Shown: positions 1 to 12,798 of the stretch, one piece after another | Numbering within the stretch: position 1 is the first letter of the stretch | Layout: each line of letters begins with the position of its first letter | Source: Fremontodendron californicum | Taxonomy: Eukaryota; Streptophyta; Magnoliopsida; Malvales; Malvaceae | DNA: 64,000 nucleotides | NCBI GenBank assembly: GCA_030761205.1 | Contig: JAULJL010000005.1 | Span: forward strand, 12,053,501-12,117,500 | Direction: 5' to 3' | Made by a program: the position numbers and the translations under genes | Notes under the pieces: model-generated | Databases searched by the model: none | What the model saw: only the letters and a program-made list of their open reading frames with translations | Told to the model about the DNA's origin: nothing

Positions 1-2514
1 CCTTCATAAACCATTGTCATTGCAGAATAAGCAAAGACGTAAATCCTAGTCTAGGCCATGAACAAAGGAACGAACTTTTTGAAATTTTTTCGAATTCCTT
101 GAAATTCAAACAAATGATACATTCTTTCAAGAATCTAGATTTTGGTAAATTGATGTATGTCAAGATTGTGCTAAAACCATTCATGACCTTTACCAATAAC
201 CACAAAACACTAATTACCCAAACATCACTTCATGATTGACACCCTGAGGCACAATGATTAAACTAGATTATCCCATGTCCTAGATAAAACCCGTTTTTGG
301 GTCGTATTTTCCTTGTCATTTCAAAGAACTCATATTTGAAACTCAGCCTTTTTAAAATATACCTAGACTTGCTATGTTCCTCATTGATACGAATTCTCAT
401 GGTTAATCAAACTGGGGCATCATATGTGGAAATGATGGTTATATGGTGAAAGAGGATGGACTAACGCATGAATCATTGGGGCATGCGACAAACAAAAAAA
501 CAAAAAAATTATGATATCATGCATATGAGAATTCGAATGATTCCAAAGTGCAAAATGAAATTCTGAATATCTATTTCCCCTGGGGATTGCTTTTCAATGT
601 GAATATTCGTGCTTGACATGAGAAATGGCCATCTTTCATGTCCCTGTCACAAAAAGAAATCATCCATAGTCACCCATTTTTGAGCCGAAAGAATTCTTTC
701 TTCTTTGAACCTTGATCAAGGATCACCCTACACACTAGAGGGCAAATGCGAGGAAAGATCTTCTCAAAGATCACTGAGAAATGAGTCCTAGCTCAAAGAC
801 AGATGCAAAGCAAATGGAGCCTCGAATAAATACGGACTCTATCAAAGAAAAAGAAAAAGGAAAATATGGTGAAATGAAAGACAAGAAAAACAAAAAGAAA
901 AAATGTGAAAAAGTATGGCAAATGAAAGCCAAAAGCAAGGAAGAAAAGAGCCAAAAGTCAAAAAGGAATGAAAAGTGCAAAAAGGGATAAATGTTTCAAA
1001 GAGAATCCTCCTCAAGAAATGATCCTTGATCTGATTACCCTCAAACACATATTTTGAGCCTATTTATCCTTTCTTTCTGAACCCTGAGCCATGGCCTACA
1101 TTACGTGCTTTAAAAGTCCATTTTGATCAAGCATGAATATTTAACTTGAAGGGTTTTTTCTTCAGATTTTATCCCATCTCATCAAATTATCATTTCACTA
1201 AGGAAGAATTTAGAATTCTCAAATGCATGGTAAAACAATGAAAAAAAGAAAAAAGAAAAAAACTGGAGAGAATAGGAGTTTAGGGCGAAAACCCAAAAAC
1301 GGGCGGTCTAGAGTAAATGGGAATTTTCGATGCCATCTATGATAGTGCCAATACCACAAAAGAGAAGATCATCTTAAAGAAGTGGTCATCGAGGAACATC
1401 TAGGAATTCCTGAACCTCCCAAATTGTCAACTCTCATTTGGATGATTGATTTCAAAAACTGAAACTTTTTTTCTCCAAAATCAACTTTCCAGTTTAAACA
1501 TCCTAGCCAATCTTAACGCTTGTTAAAATACCTTGATATGGAAACTAAAAGAAAGTTGAATTTGTTTGGTTCTCAATAAATTCATGATTTATAAAATCTG
1601 TTCCATTTGTGAGCCTAGAAAGGACATACATTTTTGTTTTGAAGTTTTCCTGGAAAAACCAAAATCATGTTGTACCAAGCCTTGTCAATTCAAGTTGAAA
1701 AACCCAAAATTGACACTTAGGAAAATTTCTAACAGTGATCATCAGTCTTCAAAATATTTGTACATTACACACTGTGGGGTTAAAATTTTTGACTCAAAAG
1801 TTTTCATTAAATAAGCAAAATTGTTTCAAAAAGGAAAATAAAAATATTTTTGAAATACCCATTTTTGATGTTAACATGAGATAAGGTTTTTTCTAACTCA
1901 AAGGTGTGGAACTATTAGGGTTAACCTTGACTTCCAAATATGAGAAGAAGAAATAGAACTCGACAAGTAGACTTCTGCCAATAAGAGTTTGAAAACTGTT
2001 GGGGAAAAGAGAATAGCCAAAGATTGAAAAATGAATTGAAGATATACTCTGATTTGAAGAGGAAAAAAGAATTGGAAAGGCTAAGCCAAAATCTAGAAAA
2101 ATAATCAGGGGCATTTGCATCACTCATGAGCATTCATCTATTTATTAAGCTTTGCATCTGCACCGTGTCAGCAAACATTTGCATAATTCATGAGTATTTT
2201 TATTTGCACTATTCCATGAGCATCTGCATTCTATCTTTACAAGTACATCCTTCATATATATTTGCATTCGCATCATCTCAAGCAAGTGCATCATTTCTAA
2301 GATCATTGCATCTTCACTGTAGTTGCAATTACACCATTCATGAACCACTTACATGAACATGATTCGTAGGGACATCTACATCTATGTTTAGAAGCATTTG
2401 CATCGATCCAAGGCATCCGTATCATTTCAAGAAGGATTTGCATCAATCCAGGATATTTGCATTTACACCATGAAGCATTTGCATCCTCTCAAATCCTTCA
2501 GGTTAATTTCTAGG

Positions 2515-3170
2515 TCATTTCAATTTCTGGTTTCATCCAGATCTTTTCAAATTTCTGGTTTCACCCATGCTTTTTTATTCTCTGGTTTCATCCAAATCTT
2601 TTTCAAATTTCTGGTTTCACCCATGTTTTTCAAATTTCTGGTTCCATCCAGATCATTTTCAAATTTATGGTTTCACCCATGCCTTTAATCTCCGGTTTCA
2701 TCCAAATCTTTTTCAAATTTCTGGTTTCACCCATGTTTTTCAATTTCTGGTTCCATCCGGATCATTTTCAAACTTTTGGTTTCACCCATGCTTTTCAATT
2801 TCTGGTTCCATCCAGATCATTTTCAAATTTTTGGTTTCACCCATGCCTTTAATCTCTGGTTTCATCAAGATCTTTTTCAAATTTCTAGTTTCACCCATGC
2901 TTTTCAATTTCTGTTCCATCCAGATCATTTTCAAATTTCTGGTTTCACACATGCATTTAATCTCTGGTTTCATCCAGATCTTTTTCAAATTTCTGGTTTC
3001 ACCCATGCTTTTCAAATTTATGGTTCCATCCAGATCATTTTCAAATTTTTGGTTTCACACATGCCTTTAATCTCTGGTTTCATCCAGATCTTTTTCAAAT
3101 TTCTGGTTTCACCCATGCCTTTAATCTTTGGTTTCATCCAGATCTTTTTCAATTTTCTCATCCATGTGGG
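2515..3170. repeat. 55-bp minisatellite, about 12 units
   Basis: Units of about 55 bp contain TTTCAAATTTCTGGTTTC followed by ACCCATG or ATCCAGATC. Spacing between successive TTTCACCCATG blocks is 53-57 bp. It lies just upstream of the polypurine tract of the Tat/Ogre-like element. The long phenylalanine-rich frames seen here are a by-product of the repeat, since several phases stay open at once. Confidence 0.85.
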
Positions 3171-3577
3171 TAAGGCCTTCGGGCACCATTTTTAAGACCT
3201 TCGGGCATATTTTTTCAAATCACGGGTAAAGCCTTCGGGCACCATTTTTAAGGCCTTCAGGCATAATTTTTCAAATCACGGGTAAGGCCTCTGGGCACCA
3301 TTTTAAGACCTCCAGGCACTATTTTTAAGACCTTCGGGCATAATTTTTTCTTTTGCAAATCGAACTCGTTTCCTTAAGACGGGTCGAGCCTTGATTAGTC
3401 AGGGAATTCAATTTAAGGACAAAATCTTCAATTTACAGCTTTTTTAAAAAAATGATGAAAAAGAAAAAAATGAAAAAAAAAAAAACTCCCTTTCCCTTCT
3501 CTTCACATGGATTTCACTAACCAGACAAAATTAGTGTTTGTTTGTCTTTGCCTGATTCCTGATTCTCACCAATAACC

Positions 3578-3590
3578 AAAGAGGGGCAGC
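3578..3590 (+). promoter_or_regulatory. Polypurine tract, plus-strand primer of Tat/Ogre-like element
   Basis: AAAGAGGGGCAGC sits immediately before the LTR start TGTAGACACC at 3591. A G-rich purine run abutting a TG-starting LTR is the standard plus-strand primer arrangement. Confidence 0.7.
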
Positions 3591-5122
3591 TGTAGACACC
3601 TAATTTTGTCCAGACCCTTAAATCAGGTACGTTTTCTTCCTAAATTAATGTTTTAGAATGCTAAAAGTCTTTTCTCATCTGCAGGTGGTACTTCGAGACT
3701 TAGTCTAAGAAAGCAGACAAAAAAAAAAGTTAAACTTGAAAAAGTCAACCCCGAAAAAGTCAACCCCAGAAAAGTCAACCCTAAAAATGTCAACTACTGA
3801 AAAGTCAACCCACTTTCAAAATCAAGGTTTGAGGTTCAATTGAAAAACGGTGAAAGAATTTTGATAATCCGAGTCTATATTGAAAGATATGCAGATCGGA
3901 AGTTGGGTTATAGAATCTCAGTAGAAAAGAAACCCTTGTTCGGGAAATTTGGGGAAAAGTGCTTAAACGATCAAATTGGTCGGAATTGAAGGTTCCAAAT
4001 GAAAGATAAGTATTGAATACGGATAATGGAGAAGCCACTTGGAAGAAAAACTGATAGAAAAGTCAATTCGAAAGAAAATCGAGAATTAGGGTTTTTTGTG
4101 TGGATTTCGGTGAAATTTGGAAGAATTACAGAAATGGTCTGATTTGGTAGATCTAAAGCCCTTAATTGATGAGAAATGATTAAACAAGGATAGCCCAAGG
4201 CTCAGTTTGAAGAAAATCTGAAAATCAGACTTGTTTTGAGCAAAACCGGTTTCGGAGGCAAAAGGGCAAAATTGGAAAATATGGGAAAAATAGCAAATGA
4301 ACTCCAAAAATTCTGAAAATTTGCAAATCTCATTTTTAAATTATTTGGAAGAGATTGGCGAAATAAAATATTGATTCAGAGTTCGTTTGCAAAATGGCCA
4401 AATCCCAGGTCCCCTATGTAGTAATTCAAGCAGATAAATCCCGAAAAAAATAGCAAATGAGCTCCAAAAATTATGAAAACATCCAGATCACATTATTTGG
4501 AAAATATTGTTGAAGAAAAATCTGGATTCGGAGCTCGTTTAAAAAATGGTAAAGTTCGGGTGCATAAAAGAGGTAATTTCGGAAATAAATCCGAAATAAA
4601 TAAGAAATGGACTCAGAAAATTTTGAAAACTTCCAGAATTCAACTTTTTATTATTCTGGAAGTATTAAAAAAATAAAATTTGGAGTCTGTTTGCTATTTA
4701 TTTAGGTTCGGGGAGCAAAAAGGTTATTTCACCGAAAAAACCAAAAGGGCAAATTTATAATTGAGGAAAATATGAAAGAAGAAGGAATTGTTGGGATTTT
4801 TCTCCCCTTGGTCAGCCAGCATAGAGGAGAAGAAGGAAGCTTGAACAATTTAATTCCCTAGTCACAATCAAGCCACATGCTACCACTAACACCTTGCAAA
4901 TGGTCCCCCCTTCATCCAATGGCTTAGGTGCCTTGTAGGAAAGTTGAATACACCATCCAATGGACAAGTTTAAATGCCAAGATGACATTTTTATTGGTCA
5001 TGAAAGAACCCTCATCTAAAGGCCAAGAATGGAAGAAAAAAGATGAGTACAATTCATCCAAAGGTGAGCATTCATTCGGTCAAGCAAGGGAGTGCATGGG
5101 ATTGTCTCTTTTCATACAAATT
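3591..5122 (+). mobile_element. Truncated 3' LTR of Tat/Ogre-like element
   Basis: Starts TGTAGACACCTAATTTTGTC after a polypurine tract and aligns along its length to the LTR starting at 59998. The match stops near 5122, where the other copy continues with TCCAATGTCTTAGG and this copy goes into unrelated AT-rich DNA. About 1.5 kb of an LTR of roughly 5 kb remains, so the right part was deleted. A third, more diverged copy begins at 20898. Confidence 0.75.
3741..3810. promoter_or_regulatory. Cluster of W-box cores (TTGAC on minus strand) in LTR U3
   Basis: Five GTCAA motifs (four as AGTCAACC) lie within about 70 bp, roughly 150 bp inside the LTR. The reverse complement, GGTTGACT, contains the W-box TTGAC(C/T) bound by WRKY factors. 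The cluster recurs in the other two LTRs of this family at 21031-21107 and 60131-60202. Function is inferred from the motif only. Confidence 0.45.
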
Positions 5123-5419
5123 TTATTGTGTTTACCTAAAAATCTTAACTTTTCTTAATAATACAAATTAATCTAACCATTTATTTCAAAACTTGTAAGC
5201 ATAACGGAGCATATGAGAATTGGCAATAAAAGAAGAGAAAATTAGGTATATGAAAAATATGAAACCATCTTGGTTTTGGTTTTTGTTAATATTTAAGAAG
5301 AAAAATAAGGCATCTATATATTCGAACATTGGCTTCCAATTGTTAATTACACTTGGTATCCTTATTGCCAATGTGCTAAGATTGAAGGTGGTCCAGGTTG
5401 GCGCCTGAGTTTGGGTGGT

Positions 5420-5878
5420 AAGGGTGTAATCAAGTCGAGCTGAGTTCAAGCTGTAAGAAGCTCGAGCTTGACTTGAAATTCGAGGCTCGAAGCTAGGCTC
5501 GAATTCGACGAGTTTCACTTTTAAAGCTCGATCTTTATTCGAGATAAAAAATCAAACTACTTGAACTCGGTCGATTAGGTTTGTTTACATTGTAAAAATG
5601 AGCTCGATTCCCATGCTCGACTTCAAACTCGATTATTTGTGCTCGAGCTTGAATTCGAATTGAGGTTTTTCAATACTGATTACAAATAAATATATATATA
5701 TATTAAAAATAAAAAAGCTCGATTAGGCTTGCGAGTTACTCGAGTCAAGTATTAGGATACTCGAATTCGGCTTGCTCGATAGCTCGAGCTCGACTCGACA
5801 ATGACCGAGCCGAATTCGAGTTTTTTTCAAGTCAAACCTGAATAGCTTGCGAGCACAGATATGTCATTTACGCCCCTA
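5420..5878. mobile_element. MITE-like repeat rich in GCTCGAG motifs
   Basis: The block starts AAGGGTGTAA and ends TTACGCCCCT, imperfect terminal inverted repeats, with GGTGGT just outside both ends as a possible remnant of target duplication. The interior is dense in GAGCTCGA/TCGAGCTT motifs in both orientations and has no coding capacity. This organisation is typical of small non-autonomous DNA transposons (hAT-like) in plants. The exact family is not established. Confidence 0.5.
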
Positions 5879-6334
5879 GGTGGTGCAATGGTTCTGGCCC
5901 TTATCTTTACAATTACTTAATAAATCAATTAAGGAAAATTTAGTTTAATATGGATTTCTAGAATTAAAAAAAAAAAAGTTAATATTTAATTTAATAAAAT
6001 ATATAATAAGGAAAATTTGTTTTAGTAATTAACGATTTGAAAATTAATAAAGAAATAAATGAAAATTAGTCAATATTTTAATTTAATGAGAAATCATCAA
6101 TTTAGGACAAAAAAGTTAATTTAAAAAAAAAATTACAGTTATATATGTTGTTCAACATATATTTGTATTTTTGAAGCTTGTCATTTTATATATTTTTTGA
6201 AACAATTTACATATATTATATCTATACTGTATACAAATATGATTGATTAAGTTGGTGTCACGAGTCAACTGACATCAACTCAATTAAAAAAAAGTACAAA
6301 AAGATCAAATAAATTATTATATCAAATAACATAA
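5879..6334. other. AT-rich intergenic DNA, no feature seen
   Basis: Mostly A/T homopolymer runs and short TATA tracts. No open frame or repeat boundary could be supported. Confidence 0.6.
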
Positions 6335-7790
6335 CACTACAAGAGAATGACTTTTTAGAGACGAAATTATTTTCGACGGAATTATTCCGTTGAAAAAAAT
6401 TCAGACTTTTAACGACTGGTTTTTTTGGCTTTTAGCGACAAAAAATGTGTATTTGCGACGAAATTTCCTTCCATTAGCTACGAAAATTTCCGTTGCAAAA
6501 ATCAAAACCAATTTCAATATAATTTTTTAGCCAAAACTAATTTTCGACAGAATTTTCCTTCAGAAATTCAAATTTCCAAAGAAATATCAATTCTGACGGA
6601 AAATTTGGTCGAAAATTACTTTTAGTGTTTTTTGACGGAATATTTTGTTGGAAATTTGAATTTCTTAGAGGGAATTTTTACGTTCAAAATTTTTTTTGCG
6701 ATGTTTTTAGGCAGATTAGATTTGCCCAAAACCCCTTTCCCCTTTGTTTTTTTTTTTTCTCTCTTCTCCCTCTTTTCTCTTTTCCCTTCGCGCGGCCCAA
6801 GCCCTACCGGCCTAGCCCCTGCCGTCCATCGCCCACCTGACCAGTCCGGTCAGACCCCTTTCCTCTCTAACGCCATCCGCCGCTCCCTGCAAGTCCCCTC
6901 GCCCTCTCTCCTTTATCCTTCATTCCTTCTTTCTTTTCTTTTTTCTTCCTTTAGATGCTTGAGTTCATCTATATTGGATTCAAATTCTTTGTTTCAACAT
7001 GCAATATATGAAGATATAATGCCTATATATATAGCGTTTTTCTTGGTCTGTACCGTATATTGCCATGTTGAATTCATGCTTATAAGATTTTGCAAATTGG
7101 AATTGATTGGTCAGTGGCTTTAGCAGGTGTCCAACCAAATACAACGTGAGAAATGCATTGCATTGGTTGCTTTCAGATTGTGAACCGGGAGATTTTCTGG
7201 TGTTCTATTGTTCTGCTCATGGCTCATAGCAAAGGAACTACACTGCCTATATCCACATTGAATATGGAATCAAAACCCCATATTTGCCAAGAAACTAATT
7301 TGATTAAAAAGATAATTAAAGATTAAATATTAAATATTTATAAATTTTAAATTTTATACCTGTATATAAATATAAAGATGACTATAATGAAGATGTATAT
7401 TTGTAACTATATATAAAAAGAATAAATAAAATTAATTTTCGTAGAAAATACTTTTGGCGAAGGAAATTTCCGTCGGCAAAATTTTATTAGCGTAATTTCT
7501 GTTGTTAACAACTATCTGCGATGAAATTTTTTTCTAATTCCAAATTCCGTCGCAGATATTTATTAGTGACGAAATTTTTCGTCTCTAATATTTGCAATGG
7601 AAATAAACATTTTTGACGAAAATTTTCGTCAAAAATAACATTTTCAACGAAAAATTTCATCGGAAATGCCAGTATTTTCGACGGAATTTTTATTTTCGAT
7701 GGAAAAATATCAACGACTTGAGTATTTTCGACAGAATTTTACCTTTTTCCGACGGATTTTTTCGTCAGTAAAAGTCTTCTCTCTTGTAGT
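6335..7790. mobile_element. Non-autonomous CACTA-type transposon carrying gene fragments
   Basis: The left end is CACTACAAGAGA and the right end TCTCTTGTAGTA, the inverse with the terminal G changed to A. The trinucleotide TAA flanks both ends, as expected for the 3-bp CACTA duplication (an alternative reading is ACTACAAGAGA ends with a 5-bp ATAAC duplication). Subterminal regions (6360-6700 and 7440-7770) are packed with TTTTCGACGGAA/TTCCGTCG-type motifs in both orientations, as in CACTA subterminal repeats. No transposase is present. The middle holds a C-rich, UTR-like segment and a recognisable metacaspase exon piece, so this is a gene-capturing (Pack-CACTA) copy. Confidence 0.7.
7127..7262 (+). 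pseudogene. Captured exon fragment of a type I metacaspase
   Basis: Reading from 7128, the frame gives CPTKYNVRNALHWLL, then SDCEPGDFLVFYCSAHGS, a stop, and QRNY. Type I plant metacaspases have at this place a conserved P-T-K-x-N-(I/V)-R-x-A-L-x-W-L run and a GD-x-L-V-F-x-x-S-G-H-G-S run whose His is catalytic. Here the Gly before the catalytic His is Ala, and a TAG (7227-7229) interrupts right after HGS. A CAG acceptor (7124-7126) directly precedes the homology, as at an exon start. Metacaspases are Cys proteases of cell death and proteostasis; this piece lacks the catalytic Cys region and cannot be functional. Confidence 0.7.
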
Positions 7791-8589
7791 ATAACAATAA
7801 TATTGACGTCTTTTCAATTTTTATATAATTTTTATTCTGAAATAATTTATCAACCTTTTTTTCTGTAAATTATTTACTTATTTTTAAAAAAATTATCTAT
7901 ACATATAAACTACCCACTAATCGATTTTTTTTTAAATATACTTTTTTACTATTTTTTTTCCTTATCCACCTAGATGGTGGGTGTGTGACATAACCTAGTA
8001 GATATAAAGAGAAAGATAATTCTTTGTCCCATGAAAATAGTGAAGAAAACAATTTAACAGGGGTTTGTATGACTCTTTATGCTATCATAGCATTACGTAT
8101 GCACATTCATTGTTTTATTATTTTTTTATAAATTATATATCTAAATGATAATTTTCAAAAATAAATAAATAAATAAATAAATTTTTTATTTTATTTTATT
8201 TATATATATATATTATCAAAATCTGATAATTTACTATATCAACTGTCATTTGTGTTGCGCATGATGTTTGTTTTCTTATACATCTTTTTTGACAAATCTT
8301 CCATGAAAAGGTTTTTGTAATACTCCTATTTCCATTTTACGTTTCCCTATTTGAATTTCATGGAATTAAAAAAAAAAATTATTTTAGTGTATTTTATGTA
8401 AAGATTCAGATAAAATGCCATGAACCATTGTAAAAATTCTAGAACTGCATGTTTCGAATTAGATTTGAAAATTGAAACATATGTTTTGAAAATTAATTAA
8501 TCGATTAATTGGCGGGCGAACAATTTTTTCTATCAATTTTCGTGGAAAGTCCATCTTGGTGCAATTGTTTTGGTTTTACAATATTGATA

Positions 8590-8626
<37 letters not shown>

Positions 8627-8638
8627 TCAACTCAATTA
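7791..8638. repeat. AT-rich intergenic DNA with (TTA)n microsatellite at 8588-8626
   Basis: The only structured item is the ATT/TTA trinucleotide run of about 12 units near the right end, plus a short AAAT run at 8163-8183. No gene is seen. Confidence 0.7.
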
Positions 8639-8646
8639 CTGATAGT

Positions 8647-8933
8647 TAGAGGTGTTCATGGCATGGCCGAGCCGGACGGCGGCCTAGATTTTTTTCAATC
8701 TCTTTACTCAAGCCCGATTCGGGTCGATTGGTAAGCTCGAATTACTGTTCAAAAAATAATTTAAAAAATATTTTTATATTAATATTAATATTTTATAATT
8801 AAATTTAAATAAAAAATATTTTTATTAATAAAAAATAATTCAGGCCAGACCAAACCGACCCGAATTGAAAAAATACATATTCAAATCCGGTTCAATACAA
8901 GCCGGGCGGATAACCCGACCTTGAACAGATCTT
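8647..8933. mobile_element. hAT-type MITE
   Basis: The left end TAGAGGTGTTCATGG and the reverse complement of the right end (AGATCTGTTCAAGG) form imperfect terminal inverted repeats of the common plant TAGAGGTGTTCA type. CTGATAGT on the left and CTGATAAC on the right look like an eroded 8-bp hAT target duplication. The interior has GGCCGAGCC/CGGGTCG motifs and an AT-rich middle with no coding potential. Confidence 0.55.
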
Positions 8934-11319
8934 CTGATAACTTATTTCTCTTTTAGAGAAATTGCATTTAAGTTTTATTGAAAAGCATGTTGTTTTACCA
9001 TGTAAGATTAAAATTACCCTATTTGATAAGTCATTATCTTACAAGAACAACGAAATGTTCTCCCTAATTTGTAGGAAAATCTAATTTCTTATAATAAAAA
9101 ACATTAATGGTGACGAATTGATTAAATTGGTGGGAGTGTGATCATTTTGAATCAAGTGCCAAAGATTGAATAGCAAGATGATTTTTTTAAAAGGACAAGA
9201 TTCTCCACTACTTTGCCTACATGGCATTTTATACAAATGGGAGGTCTCCAAATTGTAAAGCCATGTGAAGGCCATGTGAAGAGCATGTGAAGGCTATGAG
9301 ATGATGCCAAGTAGGATTAAAAATGCCACGTAGGAAGATATTTTGGTAGTAGTCTCCATGATCATGACAAATGGCATAGATATTTTGTAGAGATAGGAGA
9401 CACAAATGGTTGAGGTGGATTTATTGGCCAATGGGAGGTTTAAAAACTCTTAATTTAAGGGAAGCATCATGCAAATAGGTGACAAGAAGCCTTAATTTAA
9501 GGGAAGCACCATAAGGGGACAAGAGGCCTAAATTTAAGGAAAACACAATGCAAGAGGGAACAATTTTTAGCCACTTGGCAAGGATGTTGGGAGAGCATGT
9601 AAAGCATGACAAGGGTAAAAAAAATAAAAACACACTCCATGTAAGGGCAGCCGGCCAAGCACTTGGAGGAAGAGGAATTTTATTTTTCTTAAGGCATTTC
9701 ACTAGACTCTTGAGAAGAAAAGAGAAGAAAAAAAAAGGAGAAAGGAGGAGGATTTGGAGAGCTTGATTTGGAAAGCTATAGCTAGGTAGCTATTCCCTCT
9801 TCTTGTTCTTAATTTATTTCATTTGATATCATGTTCTTTTCTCTTTGTTTTGATATGATTTGTTAACTTTTTGTTGAATAAAAAGGTTTTTAAAATAAAT
9901 TTTAAAGGTTTCCTCTCCTTTATTCTTTGTTCTTCATCAAATAACCAAGTTTGACAAATGTTTTTACATATTCTTGTGATAGCCGAAGCTAGCTTTGCTT
10001 TTTGTGCTTGTTCTTACTTCATCATGCTTGCTTGTTCGGTTGTTCATATTTGTAACTCATGGTTGATTAATTGTTATATGTTGGTTGGCTGAAAATCATG
10101 CAATTTCATGAGATTTTCAACTAGGTTTTTGGCCAAGATCAACCAATGATCTCAAGCCAAAAATCCCTTGCCCATATTAGTTGAAAGAGTGATAGTTTAG
10201 ATTGGGTATTCTGACTTTGGGATTTTTTTCACTACTCATCCTTCGTCAAAGTAAAATAATTTTTTTACCACATGCAATAGACATTTAGAGGATGCCATGG
10301 AATTTTTTCCAAGATTTTTAGATTTTTTTTATCATGGTTGAAAAAATGGCTTTCTACAAAGCAGTTTTTAACTTACTGTTATGACTTTGGTAAAAATTCG
10401 GTCATGGTATCCTTGGTCCAAAAATTAAGCTGATTTTTTCCATGAAGATCAACATGTTCTAGGTCTGTACTAATGTTTTCAGAATTTTTTGAAATTTTCT
10501 AGAAGAGTAAAAAAATCGAATTTCAAAACTAGTTGTGAGAGTCAGATTTGTTTTTAAGAACTAATAATTATATGTTTTATTAGTATACTAAGAGGGGGCT
10601 GATTTGGGATATTAGTTACTGTCTTAGGTTGATTTCCATGTCATTTCAAAAATAAAATTTAATTTTATAAAAATTGGGTCAAGGGTGGTCAACCCGGGTT
10701 TCAAAACTAGGGAAACTAGAGCCTTTTTCAAGGGGTATTCGGCCATGAGTTTTTTCATCCCAAAAATTCTAATTTTTTGAAATCCGAGCCCAAAGTCTTT
10801 CGGTTGTTGAAAATCCAATTTAAGTTTCTTCCAAAGGTGGTCAGATACCTTTTTAGGTATATGGATGTCCTTCCTTCACGGGAGAAACACATCTTCATGC
10901 ATTGCATAATTAAAAATGTTTTTACTTAATTTGGCATAAAAACGTATTTTTCGGTTTCTTAAACATTTGGCGAGAATTAGTTCTTAATCTTTGTTGAGTT
11001 TGCCGGGGAGGTTAGGAAATTATTCAACGCACGTGTTTATGGAATTGAAACGTATGGTTTTCGTTTTACTCGGAATCATGTAAATGTCATATGAAAGAAT
11101 TATTTTCCAAGCTTAGCCGGGTTTGCCGGGGAGTACGGTAATATTTTCCGACATATGCAATTTATGTAATTCCTCACATGAAAAATCAATTCCATGACCA
11201 TGCATATTCCATGATATCTACATTTGTCATCTTAATTATGTAAATTCTATGTTGATGCCATTTTATATTCATGTTGCTAGTGTGATTATGATGTGATTAT
11301 GAATATTTTATGAGGATGT

Positions 11320-12190
11320 CATTTAGATTTTTCCATGTCAAGCATGTCATGTCATTCATACATATGCTTTGTCATTTAGATTTTGCCATGGCAAGTAATG
11401 TCATTCATATATATGCTATGTCATTTAGATTTTGCATGCTAAGCATGTCATGTCATTCATACATATGCTATGTCATTTAGATTTTGCCATGTCAAGCATG
11501 CCATGCCATGCCATGTCATTCATACATATGCTACGTCATTTAGATTTTGCCATGTCAAGCATGCCATGACATTCATACATATGCTATGTCATTTAGATTT
11601 TTCTATGTCAAGCATGCCATGTCATTCATACATATGCTATGTCATTTGGATTTTGCCATGTCAAGCATGTCATGTCATTCATTTCATATGCCATGTCATT
11701 CATACATATGCTATGTCATTTAGATTTCGCCATGTCAAGCATGTCATGTCGTTCATTTCATATGCCATGTCGTTCATTCACATGCCATGTCATTCATTCA
11801 TATGCTATGTCATTTAGAATTTGCCATGTCAAGCATGCCATGTCATTCATTTCATATACCATGTCATTTATTCATATGCCATATCATTTAGAGCATGCTA
11901 GGTCATTCATTTCATATGCCATATCATTCATACATATGCAATGTCATTTAGATTTTTGCCATGTCAAGCATGTCATATCATTCATTCTTATGCCATATCA
12001 TTCAGATTTTGTCATGTTAAGCATGTCATGTCATTGATTCATGTGCCATGTCATTTGGATTTTGTCATGTCAAGCATGTCATGTCATTCATTCATGTACC
12101 ATGTCATTTGGATTTTGCCACGTCAAGTATGTTATGTTATGTCATTCATTCATATGTCATGTCATTTAGATTATGCCATGTCATGATAAA
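11320..12190. repeat. CATG-rich minisatellite inside Tat/Ogre-like LTR
   Basis: Units of about 45-60 bp combine GCCATGTCAAGCATG, TCATGTCATTCAT and ATGTCATTTAGATTT. The same repeat class sits at the same LTR position in the copy at 38025-38361/41515-42070. Open frames rich in M-S-F-I-C-H-V-I-H are artefacts of the repeat. Confidence 0.85.
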
Positions 12191-12798
12191 TATGCATATT
12201 GTTTAATTTTTATCTTAGTAATATTTTTGAATATTCATGATCATTTTTTTATGATTTTAAAATATATGAAAAATAAATAATATTTTTTTTTCCATTAAAC
12301 AAGATTATTCCCAAGTTAAAAAAATTCATGAGTTCTCTGCTGAGTCTGCCGGGGAGGATATCATCAATTATCGTTAATGACGGAATATCTTTTTTCAAAA
12401 TGAGAGTGATTCGGAGAATTTCAAAATAAAAAAAAATTTTCATGTTTTGCCAAGTTTGTCGGGAAATATGAGAAACTTTATGTTAAAAAATTCCGGATTA
12501 TTTTCAAATAAAATATGATTGTTTTTTAAGGAAATTCTTTTTAAACACCAAATTTAAAACCGACTTTCACTGAGATTTAAGACAACACATGACTAATAAG
12601 ATACAGTTTTATACGGGCGTTATGGGGGTGCTAATCACTCTCCGCACGTAACTGACTCCCGAACCCGCACTTTTTTTCTCTGGTTCAAAGCGCAAACTTC
12701 AAAATCGATTTTTTAAAAATATATATTTTAATTAATTTTAAAATGTTTTATAAAAATCGGTTTTAATAAGTGGCCGATCACATTTAGCCAAAAAAAAT

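Larger units (their letters stand above)
1..3590 (+). mobile_element. 3' internal non-coding region of a Tat/Ogre-like LTR retrotransposon (5' part outside window)
   Basis: This stretch has no credible reading frame. It aligns by eye, with many small differences, to 56833-59997, the segment between gag and the 3' LTR of the large element further right. It ends in a polypurine tract at 3578-3590 directly before an LTR start, which places it upstream of a 3' LTR on the plus strand. It holds a purine-rich block (790-990), a 55-bp minisatellite (2515-3170) and short repeats with GGCCTTCGGGCA-type motifs (3170-3340). The short frames within it are low-complexity lysine- or phenylalanine-rich and not conserved in the second copy. 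I infer the remains of an old element whose gag/pol lies to the left of the window or was lost. Confidence 0.65.

Noticed and set aside
2398..3195. Phenylalanine-rich frames up to 167 codons
   Set aside because: By-product of the 55-bp minisatellite; the frames are not kept in the second copy of this region.
6632..7123. 163-codon frame inside the CACTA element
   Set aside because: It crosses a low-complexity pyrimidine-rich, UTR-like stretch and ends just before the metacaspase piece in a different frame; no domain is seen.
11470..12186. Overlapping long plus-strand frames rich in Met, Ser, Cys and His (also 38021-38428 and 41430-42065)
   Set aside because: They are translations of a CATG-rich minisatellite; several frames stay open at once and no domain is seen.
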